Source of the DNA: Phallusia mammillata
Lineage: Eukaryota; Chordata; Ascidiacea; Phlebobranchia; Ascidiidae
NCBI GenBank assembly: GCA_003260075.1
Contig: QLIY01000714.1
Span: 1-64,000 of the forward strand
Reading direction: 5' to 3'
Length of the DNA stretch: 64,000 nucleotides
In this document: positions 52,881 through 64,000 of the stretch, in pieces
Layout: every line of letters starts with the position of its first letter
Numbering within the stretch: position 1 is the stretch's first letter
Translations under genes and position numbers: made by a program
The notes under the pieces: model-generated
Told to the model about the DNA's origin: nothing
What the model saw: only the letters and a program-made list of their open reading frames with translations
The model's database searches: none

Positions 52881-53743
52881 TTTAGACTTCGTCGTTTCGA
52901 CTGTATGGCGTATTCACTTTCGCGGTGGAAAGTGGGGGTGTATTTATGCTGCGACGGTGTTTATTGAGTTTATTTTTGACAAAATGTCACGTGATGCGTT
53001 CATTCGCACGACACCAGTGCTTGGAGATGGCTGGGAAACACAGCATATGGATCCCTGGTTATTAATAGTGCAAATGTAAACGCTTAACAACAATTTTCAC
53101 GGAAATTTAACGCGTTGATATTAAACCTGAGGTAAAATGAACGAACAATTGCCTTTGGTGTTTGTTCCTTCTGTCTGCACTGTGTTTGTAAAGCTAACAA
53201 GTACGTGCACTTCACTTTTCTGCTGTCGTGTGCTAACAGAGATGTCCCTGTATAAACGATGTCTCCTTTAGTCATGCTTCGAAGCAAAGATTTCCTTTCG
53301 AATTGACAATTTGATTTGCCTATTTTACATTATCCCATTGCCATCCATAATGTGCTTACAAGCTCAAAAAAGATTTTGTGATGTTCGTTCTTCCGATGCG
53401 CAAAATTACCAATAGAGTTTCTTTTCCCGTCATGTTTACTCAAATCGAACTCAGCGTATTCCATGCCCCCGTGGCATAAAGCTATGTACCACATGCGTAG
53501 ATGTGGCAGGTTTAATCTTTTGAACAAGTAATCTAGCTTCGTTATCTGCGCTTTTACTTTGCTAGGCCATTTTTGACTTTCTAAACGTCATAGCATACTG
53601 CAACTGTGTCCACGAGGAAACCAGCGTGAAAAACGACATTAAAAAAACTGTAGTTAAAATACTACGATACAAATACTTTCAACAAAAGTATATGATGGGA
53701 TACGAGCAGGACATTTTTTTGTTCCTATTGACAAAGTCTATAC
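52881..53743. other. intergenic spacer
   Basis: No gene recognised upstream of the esterase. A TATTTATG motif near 52940 could be part of its promoter but is not diagnostic. Confidence 0.4.
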
Positions 53744-54480
53744 CAGGGGTCCGAAATACTTTTTGGCGCGACCCTAAAAAATTGGTCTATATTCTCGCGA
53801 CCCAAGCATTTTAGCATGTACGTTTGTGGAAAATACTAATAAACTAAATATTAATATTTAGACTGCTATTATGCCATTGTCAGTTGTTATTTTCACATAA
53901 AACAGTAGGTAAACGAACGTATTTATTAAATTCTCGCGACCCAAGCATTGTAGCATGTACGTTTGTGGAAAATACTAATAAACTAAATATTAATATTTAG
54001 ACTGCTATTATGCCATTGTCAGTTGTTATTTTCACATAAAACAGTAGGTAAACGAACGTATTTATTAAATTCTCGCGACCCAAGCATTGTAGCATGTACG
54101 TTTGTGGAAAATACTAATAAACTAAATATTAATATTTAGACTGCTATTATGCCATTGTCAGTTGTTATTTTCACATAAAACAGTAGGTAAAAGAACGTAT
54201 TTATTCTAACAAATGAGAACTTTGAATTCTGTGTTGAGAACACAGCTAATCAGAAAACGCATGCTTGCACAGGTGCGCTTAACTTTTTGCATTGCTACAT
54301 ATACTTTATGTCAGTTAGGTAGTCATACGTAACAATGCAATAATAATGAAAAGGTTAAAAAAGCCGAAATTCATTAATACTGTAGCGATGCTTATATTCA
54401 TGGGAAATTTAATATATTTCGCGACCCAGACTGGAAGGGGACCCAAATTTGGGTCGCGACCCACTATATGCGGACCCCTG
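53744..54480. mobile_element. hAT-like non-autonomous element with internal minisatellite
   Basis: The ends CAGGGGTCCG (53744-53753) and CGGACCCCTG (54471-54480) are perfect inverted repeats, flanked by the 8-bp direct repeat GTCTATAC (53736-53743 and 54481-54488). The 737-bp element has no transposase. Motifs related to GCGACCC recur near both ends. Confidence 0.92.
53791..54207. repeat. 139-bp tandem repeat, three copies, inside the hAT-like element
   Basis: ATTCTCGCGACCCAAGCATT begins at 53791, 53930 and 54069, so the period is exactly 139 bp. The copies differ at very few positions, mainly near 53811 and 54190, indicating recent amplification or gene conversion. Confidence 0.95.
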
Positions 54481-54633
54481 GTCTATACGACCGCAACAGC
54501 TGATTTGCGCCTTTCGGTTAGGATTTCGAAAGAAGTTTTACATGCAATTACTCGGACCCACACTACGTATTAAACATTCTCTGAAATCCCGGGTTATCGT
54601 GATTATTGAACTTTTAATGCAGCTGGTTCTGGA

Positions 54634-54924
54634 TAGAGATGTACCGAATATTCGGTTTGCCGAATTTATTCGGCCGAATCGGCCACTTTTGCAAAGATTC
54701 GGTTTCGGCCGAATAATTTGTTGCGATTCGGCCGNTTTAAATTTTGTCACAATTGACACTTTAAAGGTCACAGGATCAGTTCCAAATTTATACATGCACT
54801 TTAACTTTGCTGTCAACAAACTAATTTTGCATTGTTATTTGTCATTCGGCCGAATTTATTCGGCACAATCGCCGAATATTCGGTTTCGGCCGAATCGAAA
54901 TTTAGCCGATTCGGTTCATCACTA
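54634..54924. mobile_element. hAT-like MITE carrying a segment shared with a CDC14 intron
   Basis: The ends TAGAGATGTACCGAAT (54634-54649) and ATTCGGTTCATCACTA (54909-54924) are imperfect inverted repeats, flanked by GTTCTGGA on both sides (54626-54633 and 54925-54932). CCGAATATTCGG-type motifs fill both arms. Bases 54736-54843 are unlike the arms and match the CDC14 intron around 61799-62027. An N sits at the left edge of that segment (54735). Confidence 0.85.
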
Positions 54925-55178
54925 GTTCTGGAGGTTTAAGACTTGGTACTCTGCGTTATGGTTAAGTTTATCAGCTATATCAAATCGTGCACCAGACGAA
55001 TTCCTCAACACCATCTGGGTTGTCAAATTGGGGAAACATATATATAAATTGTATACCTGCCTAATATCCTCATTCGTACGTTGCTTGTTTTTTCTAGGCC
55101 TGCTCAAACCCTTACTGACTTGCAGTTAAACACACTGTAAATTCATTGCCACATTTAATGAAAAGCAGCGGTCACAAG

Positions 55179-57753
55179 TTAAGCTTTGGCTTGAGACTTG
55201 CTCTGTCTTGGCTTGGGTGTTTGTCCCTCCCGAAATCCATTGCTGTAACATATTGTTATGGTTAGTTCCAATGCATATTTTAAAATTATCCAGCACCCAG
55301 TGGCACATTAAGCATCCCCTCTTACCCCCCCCCCTTTGTCCCTCCCGAAATCCATTGCTGTAACATATTGTTATGGTTAGTTTCAATGCATACTTTAAAA
55401 TTATCCAGCACCCAGTGGCACATTAAGCATCCCCTCTCTTTAACTGATAGGAGTTTGTGCATATTTTTGTTCACTTATACCTGAATAGGATTCGTCTCAT
55501 AACACCCTATCAACTTGCACCAGAATTAAGCAATCTGATTAGTTTATAACAGTTTGGTCCAACTTTTTTTGTTTCTGGCTATAAAAAATCGTTGACTTAC
55601 CCCGCGGGTCAGTGCCTACAAAACATTATTTATAGACACAAGAGGTTAACACATCAAAAACAAAATCCAGACATCACATTTATTAGGTTAAGTTTGCTTG
55701 AAATATAAGTTAAGAAATGTTGTTGTTTTTTTAATATTTCCCACTCCAGCATTAAAAAGATGTCTTCCTTTTCCCCCCCCCCCTCACATTTATTAGGTTA
55801 AGTTTGCTTGAAATATAAGTTAAGAAATGTTTTTTTTTTAATATTTCCCACTCCAGCATTAAAAAGATGTCTTCCTTTTATAATGCCTTTGTATCCATGT
55901 GTTTGTTGTGGCCATGCGGTTATGTAAGTATCATTTTCAAGTTGGTTTGTTTTTTCTGTTATTAAAATGTTGGACTTCGTAGGGCCAACAAAATTATCAT
56001 GTTGGCCTGCAGTTGGACCACACTGGATTAGAACATCGTGTTGTGTCACCTGTTTATGCAACAGCTGAATCTGTGCACCCTGCTGTGCAGATTATTATAA
56101 ATCATAAATAATCCCATACCAGTAACAAAAAGCTCCAAAATATACACAACACCCTGATTAAAAAACACAACAATAGGGTACAACGAGGGGCAGTTACTTA
56201 CTGGAACTTTCTATTGACGACTTTAAGATGGCGCATTCTGCCTGTGCCGGTCGTGTGACGTCTCTTCGCTTTCTTGGACCAGTTAACTACAAAAAATATT
56301 TAATCTAATTATGTACTTGCTTGATTACCAAAATAATAAATCTACATGATATAATTGGTAAAATCAATGAAGGAGTAATAGATTGTGGTAAAAGATTTGA
56401 AAAAAAAACATTTACATTTTACATCAATACAATTTACAACACAATTGGGTTCAATTTGTCTGCACAATAGGATTACAAACAGCAAGTAAATTGTTGTTTT
56501 TTGAAGCATTTTAATAAGTGATAGGACTACAAAACAAACAAATTGTCACATTGAACATTTTTTGCATTATTGGCAGAAGTACTGAAATACAGTTTATTTA
56601 ATTTACATAATTTTAAAAATTGTAAGCACAAAACAGTGTAAATGTCTTCCAAATTTAAGCTATATTGGAACCTGGTGCATATATGCACAGGAATAAAAGC
56701 ATACCTCTAAAATCTGCACTTTTTAATTCGAAGCCATGCAAACAAGTTATTAATGTATTTTGGGTCTTTATTTAATTATCCGCTTTTCTAGGGATTTTTT
56801 TATACCTGATGGGAGTACCAGTTTATCACGACTAACTACTGCATTGTTACATGCTGTTACAAATATTTAACAAATGTAATGTTTAAAAATGAAAAGGAAG
56901 AACATGAAACTTTTACTGGATCTTCCTTATTCACAGCAATTTTACAAATACAGAAAATATCTCCAATAAGTGTTGTAACTCCATGATAAACCAAATAATT
57001 TAGAGCAATTCTATGGCTATAAACATTGCAGCGAATCTGCGGATTATGGCAGTTTCAGATGTGATCTCAGACATGTAGGATTACCATGTCCCATGTGCAC
57101 AACCTTTATGTCCACATTCAAGACCTATACCTGGTACAATGCATGTGATAAATAGGACCAGACAGTACATTGTGGTAAATTTTTGTGTGCAGTCCTAAAG
57201 TTTGGTGTGATTTAAGTTGCGCATGCAGCCAACTGCCATACTCTGCAAACTGGCATCAATGCTACAGTATGTGGTAATATAAAAACAGGGAATGAAGCAT
57301 AATGACCAAGGCTCGATCCACCAAAATAAACAAATGAACACATATTAACTAAACAACTCTAAAGCAAGATAAAGTTCATACAATTTATAAAACAATCTTA
57401 CATTGTCCTATTTTAGCTGACTTTTTCTTTTGGATGTGGTAGTTTGATCTACCAGTGCGGCGACACAAAGTATGTGTCTTGTTGTGCCGCTTCCCAAAAC
57501 TTGATGTTCCTTTCGTCTAAAAAGTATTATCACGGTTAAGACTCTTTTCACGTAGGGCTGCTCATTTATCATGGTAAACTCTTTAGTAAGTTTCTGTCGC
57601 TACAACGTTAATTTATTGATTGCGTAAAGTTCTTTCGTGGCTCATAAATTCATCCTTTTAATACACCAAAGTTTCGATCAAACAAATACTCATTTTTTGT
57701 GCCCGAAAAGCGGATTCCAATCGATTTTTTACAGAACTTTTGGTACACACCAT
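55179..57753 (-). CDS. RPL37: RPL37-like ribosomal protein (large subunit), zinc finger lost
   Basis: Four exons: 57751-57753 (the ATG alone), 57402-57516, 56202-56286 and 55179-55242, giving 88 residues. The product follows eL37: [40 protein letters not shown] and [10 protein letters not shown]. An ATG-only first coding exon fits RPL37 genes of other animals. The second zinc ligand is Thr (CRRT instead of CRRC), and the stretch that should hold the second CxxC and GYPAKRKR is shortened to [10 protein letters not shown], so three of four zinc cysteines are absent. All splice sites and the frame are intact, so this is either a cysteine-free paralogue or the real gene in a fast-evolving lineage. 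Intron 3 contains two C-run duplications (55325-55334, 55773-55783). Confidence 0.85.
55337..55440 (-). repeat. second copy of the RPL37-like exon 4 upstream region
   Basis: This repeats the start of exon 4 and its upstream intron (about 55221-55324) after a run of 10 C, with a few base differences. It contains only the first 19 or so bases of exon 4 and cannot act as a full exon. Confidence 0.8.
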
Positions 57754-59081
57754 AGCTATCTGTAGGACTTTCAAAGAGGATTCATGCAGAAATTTTACGA
57801 AAGAGCTCTACCTAGTGTCAAAAAGTATGGTATCCGCTTTATATTTATTAACATTATTTTTTGGCACTTTTGCTTTTATTCTGATTCCTTTTGTAGCAAA
57901 GAAATGTAGAAACTAATAATTAATTTTTTTGTGACTAATCTTTGAAGTTTTTTTTAGAAAAAAACTCGAATGGCGGTACTTTTTTAAACCATTGTTTTGT
58001 TTTCAAGCATATTGTTTCTTTTTTAGAATAAAAAACAACTTGAGTTAATTTAAGCATTTTGTTGCATACAATTTTATTTAACTGTTGTTTTTGACTTTTT
58101 CGACACCGAAATCTCAAAATTTCGCTACAAATCCGGTTGCTGTAGGAACGTATTATGAAAGCCAATCCATTGGTTTAAATTATCACGTGACCGGATCGAC
58201 ACGCTTCGTGGACTTTCAGTGCGAAATGAAATTTTATCAAATGAGTTACAAATACACAGAAACAGAGCGATTTGTCGCAAGAGTTAGAATGAACTGTTGC
58301 ATGGAAATTTGTTTTGATAGACTCAAATGATAAATTGAAAAGCTAAAGATGAAAAGATTCAGCAAAGGAAAGTTTGTAGATTACCTTTAAGTTAAACATG
58401 TTTTAAGTTTAATGTACGATACGATAAAATAGTAATACCAGTACTATCAGCTAAAAATTTATAATGCTAAGTTGTTTTTATTCTTCTTCATCTCAATTTG
58501 TACTGAAAATAATAAGTAGTACCAGAAATTTAACTCCCAAATGGCTGGTGCTACATCACTGTTATAAAAGAAAACTGAATTTACCTTACCAGTGTAATAA
58601 GTTTGGGTTATTAACCTCTTTGCTTACAATACAGTTATTTAGCTGCATTATTTACAGAAAGCTAAATGTCAATGGTTCTGGAAATTTAATTGCAGTGTAT
58701 GATATGTTGCAAAGTATGCATGGAAGCAATATAAAGTAAAAAAAATATTGAACTTTTTTGGCCAAAATATGCTAATTTTGCAACACATGTATTTGTTACA
58801 TTAGTTAACTGTTTTTTTAAGCACCCCCCCCCCCATGGAAGCAATATAAAGTAAAAAAAATATTGAACTTTTTTGGCCAAAACATGCTAATTTTGCAACA
58901 CATATATTTGTTACATTAGTTAACTGTTTTTTTAAGCATGGGTTGTCCAGTGTACAAGTTTTTTATGCGGTAAAACAAACTTAGAACGTATTTGTTTATG
59001 TATGTGTTGACAAAAGTTAATTTTCAGGAATATTTTTTTTATCTTAACGTAACCAAATCAAGTAAAAATGTAAGATTAATG
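57754..59081. other. intergenic region between the RPL37-like gene and CDC14
   Basis: No exon recognised; the open frame at 58085-58330 has no family signature. The segment 58718-58823 repeats at 58835-58940 across a run of 11 C (58824-58834). Confidence 0.5.
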
Positions 59082-59663
59082 CGGGTAACACTAAAAGCAG
59101 AAAAGGAAGGAAAATCAGAAAAAAAGGAAATTTGTGTTTTTTAAATGAGGTAAAAGATAATTCCAGAAAAACAGGAAAAGAGTGAAATTTATTGTTTCAT
59201 AAGATTTCGAAAAACGGAAAAGCAGAAAAACAGGAAATGTTTCGACATAAAAAGTAATTGAAGAAACATTTCCCGCTTTTCTGTATATTGACACAATCGA
59301 TGTTAAATGCTATTAGATCGCTCTTCAAATGTTTTAACGAGTTACAACGGCATAAAAAATGAATAATGAAACATTTCCCATTTTTCTGCCTTTCTATATT
59401 TTGACACAATTGTTATTAGAAAGGTATTAATCGCTGAATGGTTAACCTGTTGAATTTAGAAAAATTTAGAAAAGTTTCCCGGTTTTCAAAATCTTATGAA
59501 AGAATAAATTTCATTCTTTTCCTGTTTTTCTGGAACTATTTTTTCCCTCTTTTTTAGAAAACACAAATTTCTCCTTTTTCTGCTTTTCCTTTCTTTTCTG
59601 CTTTTAGAGTTTATTTTCTGTTTTTTCCTTCTTTTCCGTTTTTTTTTCTTTTAGTGTTACCCG
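59082..59663. mobile_element. 582-bp foldback (long inverted repeat) element
   Basis: CGGGTAACACTAAAA (59082-59096) is exactly complementary to TTTTAGTGTTACCCG (59649-59663). The arms remain roughly complementary inward for more than 200 bp: purine-rich AGAAAAACAGGAAA-type sequence on the left, pyrimidine-rich TTTCCTGTTTTTCT-type on the right. No clean target duplication is visible. A transcript would form a long hairpin. Confidence 0.8.
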
Positions 59664-59975
59664 AATAATGCTGTGTGTTCATATCAGTGTATATTAGATC
59701 ACAAATCATAAAGTACCGCATGTATGCTTGAAGTGTGATAAGTGGTGTGTAAGATAGGTAATTGAATAGCATAACATAACGTTACCCAGTAACAGGTAAT
59801 AACCAACTCTTGAATCTGTCCTATTTGTGTTGTGTATTTCTAATTACCATTACTTTGTAACAGGCACCGTATTTGTGCTGTATAATTTGCTGCTGGTGTC
59901 ACCGGTGTGTGCAATTCATTTTCAACATCTGTACAACTCAAGAACTTTCCAATTCAGTAAGGCACTGAGAATCCG

Positions 59976-62900
59976 ATGTATTTGGCTTCAGCACTGAAGC
60001 ATATGCACATCACTGATCAAGCACCTACTGATCTTTCGAATGTGAAGTATTCAATGAAGAGGGACGCCCTAGAAACCATCAACTCCTCCTCTCTGGCAAG
60101 AAGAGACAACCACTCTATAATTGCTGAGGACAGTGATTTAGTTAGTGCTGCTGAGATTATTAAAGGTAAATGCTGGAGAGCGCAGATACTTTTTTGTCAT
60201 GAGCAATTACGCTCTTAGGAAAAAATCCTGTTTAAGTAACTATTGTAGTTTTGCAATTGTTACCTGTACAATTTGCTTTTAATGCCTTACTCATGTTTTG
60301 CAGATCAATTTTACTTGGCAACTTTAAGGAACAGGCCAAAAAGCACCACACATACACATTACTTCTCAATTGATGATGAACTGATATATGAAAAGTAGGA
60401 TCCGATTTGTGTGATCTATTTTAATGTAGTAAAACCTGCACTACTTTTTTATTTGTAGCTTTTATGCTGACTTTGGACCTCTCAACCTTGCACAGTTGCA
60501 TAGATACTGTTGTAAAGTCAACAAAAAACTCAAGGTAATGTAATGCTGTCTTTTTCAAAAAATATCATAGCCCATATGATTTAGCGGAAAATCACTATGG
60601 TTAAAAAATGTTTGTTTTAGCTATGTTAGTTAATACAAAATCATTTCTTAGATATTTGGTGGGAGAGATAAAATGCACATTAATTAATAGTCTTTTAAAG
60701 AAGTAATTTGTGAGTATTTATGTGCAGATTAAAAATAGATTAAACCGGTTGTGACTAATTAAATATAAAAACACTTATCTAAATTAAAAATACATATATA
60801 CATCATGTAAACATGTAGTAAGCTAATTGTAGTGAGTTGCTGAACTTTGGGTGAGTGAACATGTGTGATTAAATGCCTGATTAAAAGTTCTTGTGTTACC
60901 AAAGTAGCTTCTACTCCGTGAATTATACTATTATAGTTTGTGTTGAGCTTGGCAACTACCTCAAGTACTTTTGCCGTTTTCCCACTTGCCACTTCAAAGC
61001 CCTTAGACCCAGTGTGCTGGTATTTAAAGTGTCCAAACTCAATATTGATGAAGCACGTTACTTTGGTATTATGTGGTCAATGAACTGCTGTGACAGATTT
61101 TTTTTCAATTGAGGGGACTTGAGCTTGCCCGGGTTTAAAAATCGATAATGAAACTGTAAATCTGTAAAGTGATTTATTGTACACTGTTTAAGCCATGTTA
61201 TGGATACACTTTGTATCATGTCATAGAGCAAACATTGTTTGTTTTTTGTGAACTTTGGTGCCTAATGATAGTTTCCAAAATGTAGTGCATAAATTGTAGC
61301 AATTATGTTTTGTCACAACATAGATCTCACATAATGTAACTACTATAGTAGAAAAAGGGATGGGTATGTCTGGTATTAATAGAAACAATGGGGCTTTAGT
61401 TCAGGTTACATTTAAATATCAAGCTACACCACCTTATAGTTAGTAAAAGCTTACACTTTTAGTCCCTTGTGTTATAACAAAGGCTTAGCGTGTTTCCTGC
61501 CCACATTTCACAAATGTTCCACCCTGGCTTTTGTCAATGGGGTTTTGTGTGGCCCTCCAGCTGGTAACCTTGCCAAGTGTGACTCTATTGTGGTCCCAGG
61601 TTTCCATTTTGTTGGCACACAGTGGTTTTTATTGTTTGTTCCCATTGTAGTTGTGAAGTGGACATTTTTATTGGCTTTCATATTGAATTATTGTAGGTTG
61701 CGTGCTTTGTTAGGCTTTGAAACTTTATGATGTATGAATGAGAAATATCCAATCATGGTGTAACATATTGCTGTATTTCGGTTTAATGCTATTGTTCTTT
61801 AAATTTTGTCACAATTGACACTTTAAAGGTCACAGGATCAATTCCAGTTTTATACATGCACTTTAACTTTACTGTCAACAAATTAACCTTGCTTGTTCTT
61901 CACCAACAGTCTATATCTCTGGCAAAGAAGAAAATCATTCACTACACTTCCGGGGGGGGGGGTTCCAAATTTATACATGCACTTTAACTTTGCTGTCAAC
62001 AAACTAATTTTGCATTGTTATTTGTCAACAGTCTATATCTCTGGCAAAGAAGAAAATCATTCACTACACTTCCTTTGATGCACGGAAACGTGCTAATGCT
62101 GCTTTTCTAGTGGGAGCATTCCAGGTGTGTAAATTATCGCTTTGTTAGATTACCAGTTATTTGCTGATAATTATTATCCATGCGCATTTCTTGTCAAGAT
62201 AATCCATTTGAAACGAACACCAGAGGAAGCTTACAGGCCATTAGTTGCAGGAAGCAGTCCACCTTACCTCCCTTTTAGGTAAAATGAGACATTTTCTGTA
62301 GCAGCAATATGTGTTTCAGAATGTCATTTCCTAAATCATTACCCACAGGGATGCATCTTTTGGCCCTTGTACTTACAACCTGACACTACTTGACTGTCTC
62401 CACGCCGTGGATCGTGCCATTACCCATCGCTTTTATCAACCTGATACATTTGACCCTGACGAATACGAACACTATGAACGAGTGGAGAACGGCGATTTTA
62501 ACTGGATTTTACCTAGCCGATTCCTAGCGGGGGGGGGGGCCAACCAGATACATTTGACCCGGACGAATACGAACACTATGAACGCGTGGAGAACGGCGAT
62601 TTTAACTGGATTTTACCTAGCCGATTCCTAGCGTTCAGTGGACCGCATCCCAAAAGCAAGATAGAGAATGGTACAGACTACAGATTTTTTGCTAAAATGT
62701 GCACACTTAAGAAACAACGTTTTAAGTAAACACATATCTTTCTTAAACTGCGCATTACAAAAAATAGTTATAAGAGTCCATATGGTTACAGGTTACCCAC
62801 TCCATGCACCGGAAGCCTACTGGGGGGGGGGTTTTTTACTAAAATGTGCACACCTAAGAAAACAACGTTTTGAGTGAACATATATCTTTCTTAAACTGCG

Positions 62901-63678
62901 CATATCAAAAAATAGTTTCACGAGTCCATATGGTTACAGGTTACCCACTCCATGCACCGGAAGCCTACTTTCCCTATTTTCGCAAGCACGGAGTTTCGTG
63001 CATTGTGCGTCTCAACAAGAAGATGTACGATTCCAGACGGTTTCAGGTATGTATTTCAGATATCTTGTCACCGCAAAATCTTATTATAGCACATATTTTG
63101 AATTGCGTTTTACCTTTTTCTATAGCTAAACTTCTTAACATACCCGGTAACAAAAACGCCGACCATTATTTTTTTCAATCACGATCTTCAAATTTTCATT
63201 GTTTTTAGATCACGGGGGGGGGGCTTTACCTATTTTTTTATAGCTAAACTTCTTAACATACCCGGTAAGAAAAACGCCGACCTTTATTTTTTTCAATCAC
63301 GATCTTCAAATTTTCATTGTTTTTAGATCACTTTTGTTTATCTCTTGATTTGGGTCAGATTGGAACCAGGTTAATTTACGGGTTGTTCCACGGGATAAAT
63401 CCATAAACTCCATAAATGAAAAAATATGTGTATTGATTATTTTATGAGTTGCCACCTATTTCGCCGATATATGCGCGCTTGTACGTACGATTTTACTCAA
63501 CAAAAGTTTCAAGGAACCTTATCAGCCTTGTGTGATTCTTACTTACTATTTAAGGACGCTGGTTTTGACCACCACGATCTGTTTTTCGTCGACGGCAGCA
63601 CACCATCTGACGCAATTCTGAAACGCTTCCTGGACATTTGCGAAAACACAGACGGCGCAATAGCTGTGCATTGTAAAG
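59976..63678 (+). CDS. CDC14: CDC14 dual-specificity phosphatase, 5' part (runs off the window)
   Basis: Exons: 59976-60165, 60304-60394, 60459-60534, 62032-62124, 62199-62278, 62349-62670, 62940-63046 and 63555-63678. The encoded segments follow animal CDC14 closely: [97 protein letters not shown] and [14 protein letters not shown]. The last exon ends in AVHCK, so the catalytic cysteine is present but the rest of the CX5R loop lies beyond the window. A 104-bp haplotype-like duplication after 11 G (62529-62539) breaks the frame in exon 6; one copy alone keeps it. CDC14 removes phosphate from CDK sites in mitotic exit and ciliary or centrosomal roles. The 63-residue N-terminal extension from 59976 resembles no domain. 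Confidence 0.94.
60535..62031. other. long intron 3 of CDC14
   Basis: No exon is seen inside. Near its 3' end, exon 4 and about 100 bp of upstream intron appear twice around a run of 11 G (61952-61962); the first exon copy is truncated at about 61951. Confidence 0.6.
61797..63330 (+). repeat. four haplotype-like duplications in CDC14 joined by G-runs
   Basis: The joins are at 61952-61962, 62529-62539, 62822-62831 and 63214-63223. Each has 10-11 G, and the sequence to the left restarts on the right with a few mismatches. They affect exons 4, 6 and 7 and intron 7. In each case one full exon copy remains. Confidence 0.9.
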
Positions 63679-64000
63679 GTCAGTAAATGGTTTTCAGGGA
63701 CAATTTAAATTGACTCAATGTTTCCTATTTATTCCACTGTGCATACCAATGGAGAAAATTTAGGTTAGTTTGTTCCGAAATTTTGGCGAAGTTTCGGTGT
63801 GATTTTTGCTGATATCTTTGTCTTTCAATGCATTACATTGGATCACATTGATGCTGTACGCATTGTCTGCACCTACAGAATTTAAAGTGGTCATGAATTG
63901 GTGTATGGTTGGGTCGTCTTCACTTCATTGGACGATTTTGTTTGTCCGGGATTATTCGAACAAAGCAACAGTCGCTTAATGTTTGTCGCGAGATGTTATC
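63679..64000. other. start of CDC14 intron 8
   Basis: Begins with GTCAGT after the AVHCK-encoding exon. No further exon is seen before the window ends. Confidence 0.6.

Noticed and set aside
53791..54207. 139-bp repeats as an assembly duplicate like the others
   Set aside because: There is no C/G run or N between units, the period is exact, and the repeat lies inside a complete element, so a real minisatellite is more likely.
58085..58330. 81-codon open frame on the plus strand upstream of CDC14
   Set aside because: No signal peptide, domain or similarity recognised, and no supporting splice structure.
61467..61730. 87-codon frame in CDC14 intron 3
   Set aside because: It lies between two CDC14 exons that splice directly in phase and has no CDC14 or other similarity.

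Overview
The window is animal nuclear DNA: GT-AG introns of roughly 50-1500 bp, AT-rich spacers, and many short DNA transposons. The gene set (a very large apolipoprotein B/apolipophorin-type lipoprotein that keeps a VWFD domain, RPF1, an RPL37-like gene, CDC14, an ACP5-like phosphatase and a type-B carboxylesterase) together with the compact introns suggests a tunicate such as Ciona. That placement is an inference, not something the sequence proves.

Layout. Positions 1-14.5 kb hold a minus-strand tandem array of one multi-pass membrane protein family: four apparently intact five-exon genes (2322-3718, 5408-7116, 7690-9657, 12447-14415) and two broken copies (about 100-720 and 9990-11710). 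Positions 15.5-17.5 kb (+) hold RPF1. Positions 18.1-23.1 kb (+) hold a membrane-anchored ACP5-like purple acid phosphatase relative with altered active-site residues. Positions 26.3-47.8 kb (+) hold a 35-exon large lipid transfer protein of about 5,500 residues, most of it in one exon of about 11.5 kb. Positions 49.3-52.9 kb (-) hold a secreted carboxylesterase. Positions 55.2-57.75 kb (-) hold an RPL37-like gene whose zinc-binding residues are largely gone. From 59.98 kb to the right edge (+) lies the 5' part of CDC14.

Mobile DNA. At least four short non-autonomous hAT-like elements are visible with terminal inverted repeats and exact or near 8-bp target duplications. One sits inside an exon of a broken array copy, and a paralogue preserves the empty site. 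A 582-bp foldback element and two tRNA-derived fragments are also present.

Sequence quality. About sixteen places show the same odd structure: a stretch of about 50-300 bp, then 10-12 C or G (or a single N), then the same stretch again with a few differences. Where this falls in coding exons it can break the frame, and removing one copy restores the frame exactly. These are best read as two haplotypes joined by the assembler. Several gene models below therefore carry apparent frameshifts that are probably not real.

The genes do not form one pathway. The array is a local lineage expansion; the lipoprotein, phosphatase and esterase are secretory-pathway products; RPF1 and RPL37 belong to ribosome production; CDC14 is a cell-cycle phosphatase.
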